A DNA stretch of 64,000 nucleotides, from assembly GCF_004295645.1 (NCBI RefSeq), contig NZ_CP034752.1, positions 2,666,001 to 2,730,000 on the forward strand, given 5' to 3'. This document shows, one piece after another, positions 37,824 through 48,409 of this stretch (positions are counted from its first letter, which is position 1; the number at the start of each line of letters is the position of its first letter). A model generated the notes under the pieces. It made no database searches and was not told where the DNA came from. It saw nothing but the letters and a program-made list of their open reading frames with translations. The stretch is from Limnobaculum zhutongyuii (GTDB taxonomy: Bacteria > Pseudomonadota > Gammaproteobacteria > Enterobacterales > Enterobacteriaceae). A program made the position numbers and the translations under genes.

Positions 37824-39053
37824 ATGATGTTCCGTATACTAAAAGCTGCACGTCGTCATACCCAACGTCCACTAGCGGTTTCTAAGGTGGCAACCCTATC
37901 TGCTCTGGTCGCACTTTGTCTCTCCAGCTCGGCAATGGCCAAAATTGAACAAGGCAAACTGGTTATCTGGATCAATGGTGATAAAGGATACAACGGTCTG
38001 GCCGAAGTCGGAAAGAAATTTGAAAAAGATACCGGCATCAGCGTTACCGTTGAGCATCCGGATAAAATGGAAGAAAAATATCCTCAGGTCGCTGCAACAG
38101 GCGATGGTCCGGACATCATTTTCTGGGCTCACGACCGTTTTGGCGGTTATGCTGAATCAGGCCTGTTGGCAGAAGTCACTCCATCGAAAGCCCTGCAGGA
38201 CAAAATCGCACCATTCACCTGGGACGCGCTGCGCTATAAAGGCAAATTGATTGGCTACCCTGTCGCGGTAGAATCCTTATCACTGATCTACAACAAAGAC
38301 TTACTGCCAGAGCCACCAAAAACCTGGGAAGAAGTGACCGCTCTGGATACCAAACTGCGCGCCAAAGGTAAAAGCGCCATTATGTGGAACCTGCAAGAAC
38401 CCTACTTCACCTGGCCACTTATTGCTGCTGACGGCGGCTATGCCTTCAAATTTGAAAACGGCAACTATAACGTGAAAAACGTAGGGGTAAATAATGCCGG
38501 TGCACAGGCTGGTCTGCAGTTCCTGGTAGATCTGGTGAAAAACAAACACATCAATCCTGACACTGATTACTCCGTAGCAGAAGCCGGCTTTATTAAAGGC
38601 GAAACCGCCATGACCATTAATGGTCCATGGTCATGGGGCAATTTGGATAAAGCCAAAATTAACTATGGTGTTGCTCTGCTGCCAAGCTTTAAAGGCAAGC
38701 CATCTAAACCATTCGTTGGCGTACTTTCTGCTGGTATTAACACCGCCAGTCCAAATAAAGATTTGGCCAAAGAGTTTCTGGAAAACTACTTACTGACCGA
38801 TGAAGGATTAACTCTGGTGAATAACGATAAGATGCTGGGTGCTGTAGCTCTGAAATCCTATCAGGAGAAACTGGAAAAAGATCCTCGCATCGCCGCCACC
38901 ATGAACAATGCGCAAAAAGGTGAAATCATGCCAAATATTCCGCAAATGAGCGGATTCTGGTATGCCGAACGCAGCGCCATTCTGAATGCGATTCATGGCC
39001 GTCAGACAGTTCCTGCTGCATTAAAAGATGTTGAAACTCGTATCACTAAGTAA
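37824..39053 (+). CDS. malE: Maltose/maltodextrin-binding periplasmic protein MalE
   Basis: A 409-residue solute-binding protein with a longish signal peptide (basic start, [21 protein letters not shown], cleavage before [10 protein letters not shown]). The mature part carries the family landmarks [35 protein letters not shown] and [13 protein letters not shown]. It delivers maltodextrins to MalFGK2. It starts with ATG ATG behind AGAAGGA, and either ATG could be used. It is the first gene of malEFG; a stem-loop after the stop probably sets its higher expression relative to malF. Confidence 0.98.
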   Translation: MMFRILKAARRHTQRPLAVSKVATLSALVALCLSSSAMAKIEQGKLVIWINGDKGYNGLAEVGKKFEKDTGISVTVEHPDKMEEKYPQVAATGDGPDIIFWAHDRFGGYAESGLLAEVTPSKALQDKIAPFTWDALRYKGKLIGYPVAVESLSLIYNKDLLPEPPKTWEEVTALDTKLRAKGKSAIMWNLQEPYFTWPLIAADGGYAFKFENGNYNVKNVGVNNAGAQAGLQFLVDLVKNKHINPDTDYSVAEAGFIKGETAMTINGPWSWGNLDKAKINYGVALLPSFKGKPSKPFVGVLSAGINTASPNKDLAKEFLENYLLTDEGLTLVNNDKMLGAVALKSYQEKLEKDPRIAATMNNAQKGEIMPNIPQMSGFWYAERSAILNAIHGRQTVPAALKDVETRITK

Positions 39054-39063
39054 ATCAGTAAAA

Positions 39064-39089
39064 CAGCGGCGCAGATGACTGCGTCGCTG
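39064..39089 (+). terminator. Stem-loop between malE and malF
   Basis: CAGCGGCGCAG (39064-39074) pairs with CTGCGTCGCTG (39079-39089) with one mismatch across ATGA. There is no T run. It sits where E. coli has a repeat that protects the malE message from 3' decay. Confidence 0.6.
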
Positions 39090-39138
39090 CTAATCACCGG
39101 ATGTTTATAGTATCCCGGGCCACCTAAAGGAGTTCGTC

Positions 39139-40704
39139 ATGTCTGTTATTCAAACCGAATTACCACAAGGAAATAAATGGTTTAGCCTGGGTAACGGCCT
39201 GAAATGGCTGGTCATTACACTCTTCGCGCTGTTTGCATGCTATCTGGTGGTACTGATGTATGCTCAGGGCGAATATCTGTTTGCCATTCTGACCCTGATA
39301 CTGGTGGGTTTGGGTTTGTATGTGTTTGCTAACCCGCGTGCTTATGCCTGGCGCTATGTGTATCCGGGTATGGCGGGAATGGGGCTGTTTGTACTGTTTC
39401 CTTTAGCCTGTACCATTGCTATTGCATTTACCAACTACAGCAGCGTCAACCAGCTCACTTTTGAACGTGCTCAATCAGTATTGTTGCAAAATCAGTTTAC
39501 TTCCGGACATGCCTATAACTTCTCGCTCTATCCGGAAGGCCAAAAATGGCGTCTGTTTCTGAATGATACACAAAATGAGATGTTGCTCTCTGAGCCTTTT
39601 GATCTCAATGCACCGCCTCCAACCCTGAAAGTGGAGAAAACCACAGCGGCACCAACAGAAGAAGCCGCCCCTTTACGCGTTGTTATTCAAAATAACAAAC
39701 AGCTCGGAACGTTATCCGTTCAACTGCCAGAAGAAAAAGTCTTGCGCATGAGTTCACTGCGCCAGTTTTCTGAAATTCAATCGCTGTATGTGCTGGGCGA
39801 GGATCAAAAGACCCTGCTCAACCAGCAAACCGGCGTTCGTTATCTGCCTAATAAAGATACCGGTTTTTATCAAGCGGTTGATGCTCAGGGTCAGTGGCAA
39901 ACCGAAGTTCTGAGCCCCGGTTTTACCGTTACCGTCGGCTGGAAAAACTTCCTGACGGTGATGTTTGATGAAGGTATCCAAAAACCATTTATCTCTATTT
40001 TTATCTGGACTATCGCCTTCTCGCTGTTGACCGTTGTGTTTACCGTGGCGGTGGGCATGATCTTAGCCTGCGTTGTCCAGTGGGAGTCGTTGAAAGGCCG
40101 AGCCATCTATCGGGTACTTTTAATTCTGCCTTATGCCGTTCCATCTTTTATTTCGATACTGATCTTTAAAGGGCTATTCAACCAAAGTTTTGGTGAGATC
40201 AACATGATGCTGGAGGCGTTATTTGGCATCAAACCGGCCTGGTTTAACGATCCAACCATGGCCCGCAGTATGATTGTGATCGTCAATATCTGGCTGGGCT
40301 ATCCTTATATGATGATTCTGTGCATGGGGCTACTGAAGACTATTCCTGATGATTTATATGAGGCTTCTGCAATGGATGGTGCTAACCTGTTCCAGAACTT
40401 TTTCCGTATCACCTTCCCATTATTAATTAAGCCATTAACACCGCTGATGATTGCCAGCTTTGCGTTTAACTTTAATAACTTTGTATTGATTCAGTTACTC
40501 ACTAACGGTGGTCCTGACCGGATTGGTACCACCACGCCGGCCGGTTATACCGACTTACTGGTTAGCTTCACTTACCGTATGGCATTTGAAGGCAGCGGTG
40601 GACAAAACTTTGGTCTGGCGGCCGCGATTGCCACCCTGATTTTCTTACTGGTGGGTGCACTGGCAATTATCAACCTCAAAGCCTCACGTATGAACTTTGA
40701 TTAA
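39139..40704 (+). CDS. malF: Maltose ABC transporter permease MalF
   Basis: A 521-residue inner-membrane permease. Three N-terminal hydrophobic segments precede the large periplasmic P2 loop (about residues 95-275) that contacts MalE. Further segments follow, and the cytoplasmic EAA loop is [18 protein letters not shown] (about 407-424), which docks on MalK. AAAGGAG lies eight bases before the ATG. It is the second gene of malEFG, 85 bp after malE, with malG 14 bp downstream. Confidence 0.98.
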   Translation: MSVIQTELPQGNKWFSLGNGLKWLVITLFALFACYLVVLMYAQGEYLFAILTLILVGLGLYVFANPRAYAWRYVYPGMAGMGLFVLFPLACTIAIAFTNYSSVNQLTFERAQSVLLQNQFTSGHAYNFSLYPEGQKWRLFLNDTQNEMLLSEPFDLNAPPPTLKVEKTTAAPTEEAAPLRVVIQNNKQLGTLSVQLPEEKVLRMSSLRQFSEIQSLYVLGEDQKTLLNQQTGVRYLPNKDTGFYQAVDAQGQWQTEVLSPGFTVTVGWKNFLTVMFDEGIQKPFISIFIWTIAFSLLTVVFTVAVGMILACVVQWESLKGRAIYRVLLILPYAVPSFISILIFKGLFNQSFGEINMMLEALFGIKPAWFNDPTMARSMIVIVNIWLGYPYMMILCMGLLKTIPDDLYEASAMDGANLFQNFFRITFPLLIKPLTPLMIASFAFNFNNFVLIQLLTNGGPDRIGTTTPAGYTDLLVSFTYRMAFEGSGGQNFGLAAAIATLIFLLVGALAIINLKASRMNFD

Positions 40705-40718
40705 GGAGAGAGAATAAT

Positions 40719-41609
40719 ATGGCAATGGTTCAACCTAAATCTCAGCGACTACGTATTGGCGTTACTCATATTCTGCTGCTGTGTTTTATTGCGCTGATTA
40801 TGTTTCCACTACTGATGGTAATCGCAATATCTCTGCGTTCAGGTAACTTTGCTACCGGCAGTTTGATCCCTGAACAAATATCCTGGGAGCACTGGAAACT
40901 GGCATTAGGATTCAGCATCACCGACGCCAACGGCAAAGTGACGCCGCCGCCCTTCCCGGTTCTACTGTGGTTATGGAATTCGGTCAAAATAGCGGTGATT
41001 ACATCAATTGGCATTGTAGCGCTGTCCACTACCTGTGCTTATGCTTTTGCCCGTATGCGTTTTCGCGGTAAAAGTACGTTGCTAAAAAGCATGCTGATCT
41101 TTCAGATGTTCCCGGCGGTACTCTCTTTAGTGGCATTGTATGCGTTGTTTGACCGTCTGGGACAGTACGTTCCTATGTTGGGCTTAAATACCCATGGTGG
41201 CGTGATATTTGCCTATCTGGGAGGGATCGCTCTGCATGTCTGGACCATTAAAGGCTATTTTGAAACTATCGATGGCAGCCTGGAAGAAGCCGCAGCACTG
41301 GATGGAGCGACGCCATGGCAGGCATTCAGATTAGTTCTGCTGCCGCTGTCGGTGCCCATTCTGGCAGTAGTGTTTATCTTATCGTTTATTGCTGCCATCA
41401 CTGAAGTACCCGTCGCGTCATTGCTGTTACGCGATGTGAACAGCTATACGTTAGCAGTGGGTATGCAACAGTATCTCAATCCACAAAACTATCTGTGGGG
41501 AGATTTTGCTGCAGCCGCCGTGTTGTCCGCTATCCCTATTACCGTTGTCTTCCTGCTGGCCCAGCGCTGGTTAGTCAGTGGCCTGACGGCTGGCGGCGTA
41601 AAAGGATAG
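40719..41609 (+). CDS. malG: Maltose ABC transporter permease MalG
   Basis: A 296-residue inner-membrane permease with six expected membrane segments. The EAA loop is [22 protein letters not shown] (located at about 190-210), the MalK docking site. It pairs with MalF to form the translocation channel. It starts 14 bp after malF behind AAGGAGAGAG and is the last gene of the operon, with a terminator about 45 bp after the stop. Confidence 0.98.
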   Translation: MAMVQPKSQRLRIGVTHILLLCFIALIMFPLLMVIAISLRSGNFATGSLIPEQISWEHWKLALGFSITDANGKVTPPPFPVLLWLWNSVKIAVITSIGIVALSTTCAYAFARMRFRGKSTLLKSMLIFQMFPAVLSLVALYALFDRLGQYVPMLGLNTHGGVIFAYLGGIALHVWTIKGYFETIDGSLEEAAALDGATPWQAFRLVLLPLSVPILAVVFILSFIAAITEVPVASLLLRDVNSYTLAVGMQQYLNPQNYLWGDFAAAAVLSAIPITVVFLLAQRWLVSGLTAGGVKG

Positions 41610-41652
41610 TGTTTTTAAGCTACATCCCTCATTGTTGTCTTTGTCTCACTTC

Positions 41653-41677
41653 AGCGGTCTTTCAGACCGCTTTTTTA
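41653..41677 (+). terminator. Terminator of malEFG
   Basis: AGCGGTCT (41653-41660) pairs with AGACCGCT (41664-41671) over a three-base loop, followed by T6. Confidence 0.9.
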
Positions 41678-41977
41678 TTGGCGCTTTTGATGCAGTACAT
41701 TGATGCCATCAACTCGATATCAATATCATTGCCAAACGGATAGAACGCGCTGTAATTGATTTTAAGCAATAATTTTACTGTCAGTTAATCAGGGGAGTGT
41801 AACTCGAATAAAACACTACAGGGCCTTTCTGACGCTACATTTACCCCACCGAGAATATAAACACCCCGTACCGACAATAAGATCGTATGTATATGCAAGA
41901 ACGAACAATAAGATTGTGAATCAATAGATAAAGGATGAAAAAGAGGTCGGGAATGGCAAATATCAAATTTCAGGCAT
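41678..41977. other. Intergenic region between malEFG and the tRNA operon
   Basis: About 300 bases with no recognisable gene or structured element. Short frames on either strand look accidental. Confidence 0.5.
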
Positions 41978-42001
41978 AAAAAAAGATACCTTTCGGTATC
42001 T
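41978..42001 (-). terminator. Terminator of the serV-arg tRNA operon
   Basis: On the minus strand AGATACC-GAAA-GGTATCT is followed by T7; 14 bp after the last tRNA. Confidence 0.92.
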
Positions 42002-42014
42002 GCAAACTTCAAGA

Positions 42015-42091
42015 TGGTGCACCCGAGAGGATTCGAACCTCTGACCGCTCGGTTCGTAGCCGAGTACTCTATCCAGCTGAGCTACGGGTGC
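42015..42091 (-). tRNA. tRNA-Arg (anticodon ACG)
   Basis: A 77-nt cloverleaf with encoded CCA. The acceptor GCACCCG pairs with CGGGTGC, the anticodon loop is CTACGAA, and the T loop is GGTTCGAATCC. It is the third of three identical tRNA-Arg genes behind tRNA-Ser, as in the serV-argVYZQ operon of E. coli. Confidence 0.97.
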
Positions 42092-42171
42092 TCTTTGATT
42101 CTTTCAAACAAATACTACGGCGGCATCTGTTTTTATTACAAACGCTGTTATAAAAACAACAGTGTAAAATA

Positions 42172-42248
42172 TGGTGCACCCGAGAGGATTCGAACCTCTG
42201 ACCGCTCGGTTCGTAGCCGAGTACTCTATCCAGCTGAGCTACGGGTGC
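42172..42248 (-). tRNA. tRNA-Arg (anticodon ACG)
   Basis: Identical in sequence to the copies at 42015 and 42330, with CCA encoded. It is separated from them by AT-rich spacers that are themselves similar (a TGTTTTTATTACAAA-like segment), showing tandem duplication of gene plus spacer. Confidence 0.97.
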
Positions 42249-42329
42249 TCTTTTGATTCTTTGAAACAGATATTACGAAGATATCTGTTTTTGATACGAA
42301 TGCTGTTACTAAAACAACACTGTAAAATA

Positions 42330-42406
42330 TGGTGCACCCGAGAGGATTCGAACCTCTGACCGCTCGGTTCGTAGCCGAGTACTCTATCCAGCTGAGCTAC
42401 GGGTGC
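42330..42406 (-). tRNA. tRNA-Arg (anticodon ACG)
   Basis: The first tRNA-Arg of the operon, 21 bp after tRNA-Ser. 77 nt with encoded CCA and anticodon loop CTACGAA, identical to the other two. E. coli has four such copies here, this window three. Confidence 0.97.
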
Positions 42407-42427
42407 AGATTCTAACAACGTAGTAAA

Positions 42428-42520
42428 TGGCGGTGAGGGAGGGATTCGAACCCTCGATGCAGCTTTTGACCGCATACTCCCTTAGCAGGGGAGCGCCTTC
42501 AGCCTCTCGGCCACCTCACC
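42428..42520 (-). tRNA. serV: tRNA-Ser (anticodon GCT)
   Basis: A 93-nt class II tRNA with a long variable arm and encoded CCA. The acceptor GGTGAGG pairs with CCTCACC and the anticodon loop is CTGCTAA. It heads the tRNA operon downstream of csrA, matching serV of E. coli. Confidence 0.96.
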
Positions 42521-42765
42521 GTGTAATTACTATCTGCAGGCTGCTAAACGTTTAAAATGTTTATCAACACTGCGTGGCGCACATATTACTTTCCCGGACT
42601 TATAAGTCAAATACTTTTTCGTTGATTAGGTTCGTTTGTGCACTAAGCAAACAACACGAACAATTTGCCAGCAAAAAATCGTGCTTTTGTGGCTAAAACC
42701 AAAGGGTAAAACAAGAATATAAAAATGATGTAATAATAAAAAACTGAAGGGTTTTGCAAAAATCA

Positions 42766-42802
42766 ACGCGCCTTACTTTCGATAATCGCAGGTAAGGCGC
42801 GT
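42766..42802 (-). terminator. Terminator of csrA
   Basis: ACGCGCCTTAC (42766-42776) and GTAAGGCGCGT (42792-42802) are perfect inverted repeats 8 bp after the csrA stop, followed on the minus strand by TGATTTTTG. Confidence 0.85.
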
Positions 42803-42809
42803 TTATTGG

Positions 42810-42995
42810 TTAAAAAGTCGATTGTTGTGACTTTTCAGCCTGAATTCGCTGGTAGATCTCTTCACGATGAACAGATACTTCTTTCGGTGCATTAACACCA
42901 ATACGAACTTGATTACCTTTCACGCCCAGAACAGTAACAGTTACTTCGTCACCAATCATCAGCGTCTCACCAACTCTACGAGTTAGAATAAGCAT
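42810..42995 (-). CDS. csrA: Carbon storage regulator CsrA
   Basis: A 61-residue RNA-binding dimer identical in pattern to E. coli CsrA, with [18 protein letters not shown] at the start and the RNA-contact segment [19 protein letters not shown] (about 33-51; Arg44 present). It binds GGA motifs in leaders of mRNAs for glycogen synthesis, biofilm and motility. It lies between alaS and serV as in E. coli. The 278-bp gap to alaS should hold its promoters; none is obvious by eye. Confidence 0.98.
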   Translation of the reverse strand: MLILTRRVGETLMIGDEVTVTVLGVKGNQVRIGVNAPKEVSVHREEIYQRIQAEKSQQSTF

Positions 42996-43211
42996 TCTTT
43001 GCTCCTTGACAGATTAAACAGACCATTGCATCTCTTTGTGCATCCTGCCCATTATCCATGATATGCCCTAAGAACGTAAGCTATAAATCCGATAGATTAA
43101 CTAGCATCACTGACTCATTCAGCCAATAATCAAGATAAGAACACGTATATGCCTAAGTTTAGCTAACTTTTGTCATTTTGTACTAATTTGTTCCAACTAA
43201 AAATATCAAAC

Positions 43212-43266
43212 AATCCCGCGGGTTCCAAGATGATAAAAACGAATAATCATACAAACCTGCGGGATT
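43212..43266 (-). terminator. Terminator of alaS
   Basis: AATCCCGCGGGTT (43212-43224) and AACCTGCGGGATT (43254-43266) are inverted repeats with one mismatch just after the alaS stop. On the minus strand a GTTTGATATTTTT tail follows. Confidence 0.6.
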
Positions 43267-43273
43267 TCCTGTT

Positions 43274-45901
43274 TTATAGCTTAGCCGCAACCCAATTTTC
43301 GACCGTTGCCAGTGCAGCCGGTAATGCAGCTACATCGGTACCGCCCGCCTGAGCCATATCAGGACGACCACCGCCCTTACCGCCCACTAACTGAGCAACA
43401 GGACTAATCAGGTCACCCGCTTTCACGCGATCGACCAGATCTTTGGTAACACCAGCAATCAGACTGACTTTATCATCATGTACCGTTGCCAATACAATAA
43501 TTCCTGAGCCCAGCTGGTTCTTAATATCATCAACCATAGTACGCAGCATTTTTGGTTCTACGTTTTGCAGGTTACTAACCAGTAGCTTAACCCCTTTCAC
43601 GTCAACCGCTTTGCTGACCAGTGATGAGCTCTCCTGAGCTGCCAGCTGATCTTTTAACTGTTGAAGCTCTTTCTCAACACCTTTGGCGTGTTCTAACAGG
43701 CTCTTCACTTTTTCAATCAGACTGTTGCTGTCGCCTTTAACTAATGATGCCACTTCATTCAACACATCACTTTGCTGATGCATAGAAACAATTGCATTCT
43801 CACCGGTAACAGCTTCGATACGACGCACGCCAGCGGCAATACCTGATTCAGAAGTAATACGGAACAGGCCGATATTACCGGTAGCATCAGTATGCGTACC
43901 ACCACAGAGTTCGGTTGAGAAATCACCCATGGAAAGTACGCGAACCTTATCATCGTACTTCTCGCCAAACAGCGCCATCGCGCCTTTAGCTCGGGCATCT
44001 TCTAAATCCATGATATTAGTTTCTACCAGCAAATTACGACGAATTTGCTGGTTAACTAAATCTTCAACGGCACGAACTTGTTCTGGCTTCATTGCTTCAG
44101 GATGGGAGAAGTCAAAACGCAAATAGTTGTCATTAACCAGAGAACCTTTCTGAGCAACGTGCTCACCTAAAATCTGGCGCAATGCAGCATGCAGTAAGTG
44201 AGTTGCCGAGTGGTTAAGACGAATACGTCCACGACGTACGCTATCTACCACGGCATCAACGCTGTCACCGACTTTCAGTTCACCCTGAGCTAAACGCCCA
44301 ACATGACCAATTGCCTGACCATATTTTTGGGTATCCTGTACATCAAAAGTGCTATTAGCTGATTTCAGCACTCCCTGATCGCCAACCTGACCGCCAGATT
44401 CGCCATAGAATGGAGTACTGTCCAGCACCACTACCGCTTCCTGACCGCTCTTAATTTCTTTAACTTCATTACCGGCAACAAACAGGGCGATAACTTTTGA
44501 TGACTGCTCCAGACGCTCGTAGCCGCTAAAACAGGTTTCACCGTCAACGCGGATTAATTTGCTGTAGTCAGCACTAAAACCGCTGGATTCACGAGCGCGA
44601 CGGCGCTGTTCTTCCATCGCTTTTTCGAAACCGACTTCATCAACTTTGATGTTGCGCTCACGGCAGACATCAGCCGTTAAGTCCAGCGGGAAGCCAAAGG
44701 TGTCGTACAGACGGAATGCCGTTTCACCGGCCAGCGTATCTCCGGTCAGCTTGCTCAGTTCTTCATCCAGCAGCGTTAAACCACGCTCCAGAGTACGGGC
44801 AAACTGCTCTTCTTCGGTTTTCAGGGTTTGTTCAACCATTGACTGCTGGCGACGTAGTTCATCAGCAGCACTACCCATAACGTTAATTAACGGCGTAACT
44901 AACTTATAGAAGAAAGTCTCCGTAGCGCCCAGCATATGACCATGACGCACAGCACGACGGATAATGCGGCGTAATACGTAACCACGGCCCTCATTTGAAG
45001 GCACAACGCCATCAGAAATCAGGAAAGCACAAGAACGAATATGGTCAGCAATAACCCGTAACGATTTACTGGTTAAATCAGTCGCTTTAGTTTCTTTAGC
45101 CGCAGCATCAATCAGGGTGCGGAACAGATCGATATCGTAGTTAGAGTTAACGTGCTGTAAAACAGCAGCAATACGCTCTAAGCCCATACCGGTATCAACG
45201 GAAGGCTTCGGCAATGGCAGCATGGTTCCGTCGGTTTGACGGTTAAACTGCATAAATACGATATTCCAGATTTCGATATAGCGGTCGCCATCTTCTTCCG
45301 GTGAACCCGGAGGGCCGCCCCAGATGTGATCGCCATGGTCAAAGAAGATCTCAGTACATGGACCACAAGGGCCGGTATCGCCCATTTGCCAGAAGTTATC
45401 TGATGCGTAAGCAGCACCTTTGTTATCGCCAATACGGATAATTCTTTCGCGAGGAATGCCGATCTCTTTTTCCCAGATTTCGTAAGCTTCATCATCTGTT
45501 GCGTACACGGTCACCCACAGCTTCTCTTTTGGCAGGTTAAACCACTGAGCGCCAGTGAGTAGTTCCCAGGCAAAATTGATAGCATCGTGTTTAAAGTAGT
45601 CACCAAAGCTGAAGTTGCCCAGCATTTCAAAAAAGGTGTGGTGGCGGGCGGTATAACCTACGTTTTCTAAGTCATTATGTTTACCACCGGCGCGTACACA
45701 ACGCTGAGAAGTCGTTGCCCGAGTATAGGCACGCTTATCCAGCCCAAGGAATACATCCTTAAACTGGTTCATTCCTGCGTTGGTAAACAGGAGTGTTGGA
45801 TCGTTATGCGGCACTAAAGAGCTGCTGTCGACAACCTGGTGCCCTTTACTATTAAAGAAATCGAGAAACGCTTGACGGATCTCAGCGGTGCTCTTGCTCA
45901 T
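43274..45901 (-). CDS. alaS: Alanine--tRNA ligase
   Basis: An 875-residue class II synthetase (E. coli 876). The catalytic core has [18 protein letters not shown] (motif 2 region). The editing domain has [12 protein letters not shown] and [12 protein letters not shown], whose His and Cys residues bind zinc and clear mischarged Ser/Gly-tRNA. A coiled C-terminal part ends with [15 protein letters not shown]. It charges tRNA-Ala in the cytoplasm. It sits between recX and csrA as in E. coli, and the reading frame is intact. Confidence 0.98.
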   Translation of the reverse strand: MSKSTAEIRQAFLDFFNSKGHQVVDSSSLVPHNDPTLLFTNAGMNQFKDVFLGLDKRAYTRATTSQRCVRAGGKHNDLENVGYTARHHTFFEMLGNFSFGDYFKHDAINFAWELLTGAQWFNLPKEKLWVTVYATDDEAYEIWEKEIGIPRERIIRIGDNKGAAYASDNFWQMGDTGPCGPCTEIFFDHGDHIWGGPPGSPEEDGDRYIEIWNIVFMQFNRQTDGTMLPLPKPSVDTGMGLERIAAVLQHVNSNYDIDLFRTLIDAAAKETKATDLTSKSLRVIADHIRSCAFLISDGVVPSNEGRGYVLRRIIRRAVRHGHMLGATETFFYKLVTPLINVMGSAADELRRQQSMVEQTLKTEEEQFARTLERGLTLLDEELSKLTGDTLAGETAFRLYDTFGFPLDLTADVCRERNIKVDEVGFEKAMEEQRRRARESSGFSADYSKLIRVDGETCFSGYERLEQSSKVIALFVAGNEVKEIKSGQEAVVVLDSTPFYGESGGQVGDQGVLKSANSTFDVQDTQKYGQAIGHVGRLAQGELKVGDSVDAVVDSVRRGRIRLNHSATHLLHAALRQILGEHVAQKGSLVNDNYLRFDFSHPEAMKPEQVRAVEDLVNQQIRRNLLVETNIMDLEDARAKGAMALFGEKYDDKVRVLSMGDFSTELCGGTHTDATGNIGLFRITSESGIAAGVRRIEAVTGENAIVSMHQQSDVLNEVASLVKGDSNSLIEKVKSLLEHAKGVEKELQQLKDQLAAQESSSLVSKAVDVKGVKLLVSNLQNVEPKMLRTMVDDIKNQLGSGIIVLATVHDDKVSLIAGVTKDLVDRVKAGDLISPVAQLVGGKGGGRPDMAQAGGTDVAALPAALATVENWVAAKL

Positions 45902-46040
45902 ATAATTTCCAATATCTGGCTAAAATGAAGGCGATTCGTAAGTTAAGCACGAAAAAACGGAAGTAACCGACTTATTTACGAATTAAAAGTAGCCATAAGA
46001 TAAAATTTCTTTGATGGGAAGTAAATCCGCAGAAGATTTA

Positions 46041-46508
46041 TTATTCAGAATCGGTGAAAACTGATTGAATTTCGTCCTGAGCAAATCCGCGATAGGCCAG
46101 ATAACGCTGCATTTTTGAGCGTTCTTTCCAGTCGCTCGGGATATCATCGCCAAAACGCTGGGTGGCCACTTTTTTGGCTTTCTCATACCAGTCAATTTCG
46201 CACTCTTGCATGGCCCGGGATATATCGTCCCGATCGATGCCCTTTTGCTGTAATTCCGACTGAATGCGCTGACGACCATAACCTTTATGGCTGCGGCTAA
46301 TAATAAACTTACGGGAGTATTCTGCATCATTAAGCCAGTTGTACTGATGGCAATATTCAATGGCCTGATCGATGGATTCTTTGGAGATGGGTTCTTTTTC
46401 TGCGGTACGGTCAAAAGGAGAGTGCGCCGCAAGCTTACGGCGCATCTCTTGTTCACTATAATCACGCTGGGCTAATAAGCGCATTGCTCGTGGTAATAGT
46501 GATTTCAT
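46041..46508 (-). CDS. recX: RecA regulator RecX
   Basis: A 155-residue helical protein of three tandem three-helix repeats. RDYSEQEMRRKLAAH, RSHKGYGRQRIQSELQQKGI and YLAYRGFAQDEIQSVF mark them. RecX caps and disassembles RecA filaments. It lies 37 bp after recA on the same strand and so shares the SOS promoter, usually at a low level. No terminator is visible in the short recA-recX gap. An alternative overlapping frame (45983-46465) is a shadow. Confidence 0.95.
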   Translation of the reverse strand: MKSLLPRAMRLLAQRDYSEQEMRRKLAAHSPFDRTAEKEPISKESIDQAIEYCHQYNWLNDAEYSRKFIISRSHKGYGRQRIQSELQQKGIDRDDISRAMQECEIDWYEKAKKVATQRFGDDIPSDWKERSKMQRYLAYRGFAQDEIQSVFTDSE

Positions 46509-46545
46509 AACTAATCTACTCTATAACTTAAACTTACAGCTGAGA

Positions 46546-47601
46546 TTAAAGCTCTTCGCCTTCTGGCAGCTCAGCATCATCTTCTACATCGCCACCCTCT
46601 GGCACAAACGGATTAGCGGTCAGCAATAATTCACGCAGGCGTTTTTCCAGATCATTAGAAATCGCCGGGTTTTCCTGCAGGAATTTCATTGAATTTGCCT
46701 TACCCTGACCAATCTTGTCGCCGTTATAGGCATACCATGCACCAGATTTATCGACCAGTTTATGTTTAACGCCCAGATCGATTAGCTCGCTCTCTTTAGA
46801 GATACCGCTGCCATAGAGAATTTGGAAATCTGCCTGGCGGAATGGTGCAGAAATTTTATTCTTCACCACTTTAACGCGCGTTTCGTTACCTACCACTTCT
46901 TCACCATCTTTAATTGCGCCTACACGGCGAATATCCAGACGAACAGAAGCATAGAATTTCAGTGCGTTACCACCGGTAGTGGTTTCAGGGTTACCAAACA
47001 TAACGCCAATTTTCATACGAATCTGGTTAATGAAGATCACCAGACATTTAGCATTCTTGATATTACCGGTTAACTTACGCAGCGCCTGAGACATTAAACG
47101 TGCCTGCAGACCAACGTGAGAGTCACCCATTTCGCCTTCGATTTCAGCTTTTGGTGTTAACGCAGCAACGGAGTCAATGATGATAACGTCAACAGCACCG
47201 GAACGAACTAGCGCGTCACAAATTTCCAGCGCTTGTTCACCCGTATCCGGTTGAGAGATCAGTAAATCATCAACCTGCACGCCCAGTTTGGCGGCATAAA
47301 TAGGATCCAGAGCATGTTCAGCATCGATAAAGGCACAGGTTTTGCCTTCTCTTTGCGCCTGAGCAATCACAGACAGCGTCAGCGTGGTTTTACCGGAAGA
47401 TTCTGGCCCGAAGATTTCAACAACACGGCCCATTGGTAAACCACCAATGCCCAGTGCAACGTCCAGGCTCAGGGAGCCGGTAGAAACAGACTCAACATCA
47501 AGAGATTGAGTGTCACCCAAACGCATGATAGAACCCTTACCAAATTGCTTTTCAATCTGTCCTAATGCGGCGGCAAGCGCTCTTTGTTTGTTGTCATCCA
47601 T
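46546..47601 (-). CDS. recA: Recombinase RecA
   Basis: A 351-residue recombinase (E. coli 353). Walker [10 protein letters not shown] is at 65-73, Walker B VDVIIIDS at about 138-145, and the acidic tail is [16 protein letters not shown]. It forms filaments on single-stranded DNA for strand exchange and triggers LexA self-cleavage. A canonical SOS box lies 75 bp upstream of its start. Confidence 0.99.
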   Translation of the reverse strand: MDDNKQRALAAALGQIEKQFGKGSIMRLGDTQSLDVESVSTGSLSLDVALGIGGLPMGRVVEIFGPESSGKTTLTLSVIAQAQREGKTCAFIDAEHALDPIYAAKLGVQVDDLLISQPDTGEQALEICDALVRSGAVDVIIIDSVAALTPKAEIEGEMGDSHVGLQARLMSQALRKLTGNIKNAKCLVIFINQIRMKIGVMFGNPETTTGGNALKFYASVRLDIRRVGAIKDGEEVVGNETRVKVVKNKISAPFRQADFQILYGSGISKESELIDLGVKHKLVDKSGAWYAYNGDKIGQGKANSMKFLQENPAISNDLEKRLRELLLTANPFVPEGGDVEDDAELPEGEEL

Positions 47602-47675
47602 TATGCGGCTCCGTGGTTATCAAATATGGTCATAAAGTAATACGAGATTTTATCTCTAAAGCGATGAAATGATTA

Positions 47676-47695
47676 TACTGTATAATCATACAGTA
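47676..47695. promoter_or_regulatory. LexA binding site (SOS box) of recA
   Basis: TACTG-TATAATCATA-CAGTA, a CTG-N10-CAG palindrome with an AT-rich centre, upstream of recA on the minus strand. Confidence 0.95.
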
Positions 47696-47706
47696 TCAAG
47701 TCAGTT

Positions 47707-48192
47707 TTAAATAAATTTTTCCAACACCACCGTCAGGGCGTATTCCACCGCCTGTTGACGGACCTGATGACGATTGCCATTAAAGCGTCTTTTGCGGGCA
47801 ATCACTAGCCCCTCACTGTTCGCCCAGCCAAACCAAACGGTACCAACCGGCTTTTCTGTACTACCACCGTCTGGCCCGGCAATACCGCTAACCGAAATGG
47901 CAATATCTGCACCCGCCGCTTTTAGCGCACCGGTCGCCATTTCTCTCACCGTTTGTTCACTAACGGCTCCCCATTGAGCAAGGGTCTGTTGATTAACCCC
48001 CAGTAACTGTTGTTTAGCCAGATTACTGTAAGTGACAAAGCCGCGGTCGAAATAGGCTGAACTCCCCGCTATTTCAGTAAAATAAGCCGCAATCAAACCA
48101 CCGGTGCACGACTCAGCGCAAGTGATCCACTGGCCTGTCGCAGCAAGATGTTGGCCTATCTGCTGACTCAACTCACATGTTCTGATATTCAA
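47707..48192 (-). CDS. pncC: Nicotinamide-nucleotide amidohydrolase PncC
   Basis: A 161-residue CinA-C-type amidase that deamidates NMN to NaMN, recycling NAD breakdown products. Family marks visible: ITCAESCTGGLIAAYFTEIAG (about 23-43, catalytic Ser), GFVTYSNLAKQQLLGV, and ISVSGIAGPDGGSTEKPVGTVW. It is directly upstream of recA on the same strand, as in E. coli. There mltB is its other neighbour; here an 11-kb block intervenes. Confidence 0.95.
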   Translation of the reverse strand: MNIRTCELSQQIGQHLAATGQWITCAESCTGGLIAAYFTEIAGSSAYFDRGFVTYSNLAKQQLLGVNQQTLAQWGAVSEQTVREMATGALKAAGADIAISVSGIAGPDGGSTEKPVGTVWFGWANSEGLVIARKRRFNGNRHQVRQQAVEYALTVVLEKFI

Positions 48193-48236
48193 GATGGATA
48201 CCCCCTGCGGTTAATATCTTGATACAGGCTACTCGT

Positions 48237-48271
48237 AACAAAGCCTGAGAACATATGTCTCAGGCTTTGTT
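48237..48271 (-). terminator. Hairpin between the MFS gene and pncC
   Basis: AACAAAGCCTGAG (48237-48249) pairs with CTCAGGCTTTGTT (48259-48271). A strong 13-bp stem with a short loop, but only a weak T tail, so termination is likely but not certain. Confidence 0.6.
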
Positions 48272-48409
48272 CGCCCTACTAAAGATTACCATATCTGAAC
48301 CATTGGATGAGAATCAAACCTGCCGGTATTAATATGCGAAACATCTTCCAATCTTTAATTTATTGAATCTTTGTCGGTTTTAATTCAACCAGCTAAATTT
48401 TCCACGCTA

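Noticed and set aside
42014..42475. ORFs over the tRNA genes
   Set aside because: They translate tRNA-Arg and tRNA-Ser sequence and have no independent support.
45983..46465. 160-codon ORF overlapping recX
   Set aside because: It is in another frame of recX; the 155-residue frame carries the RecX repeats.
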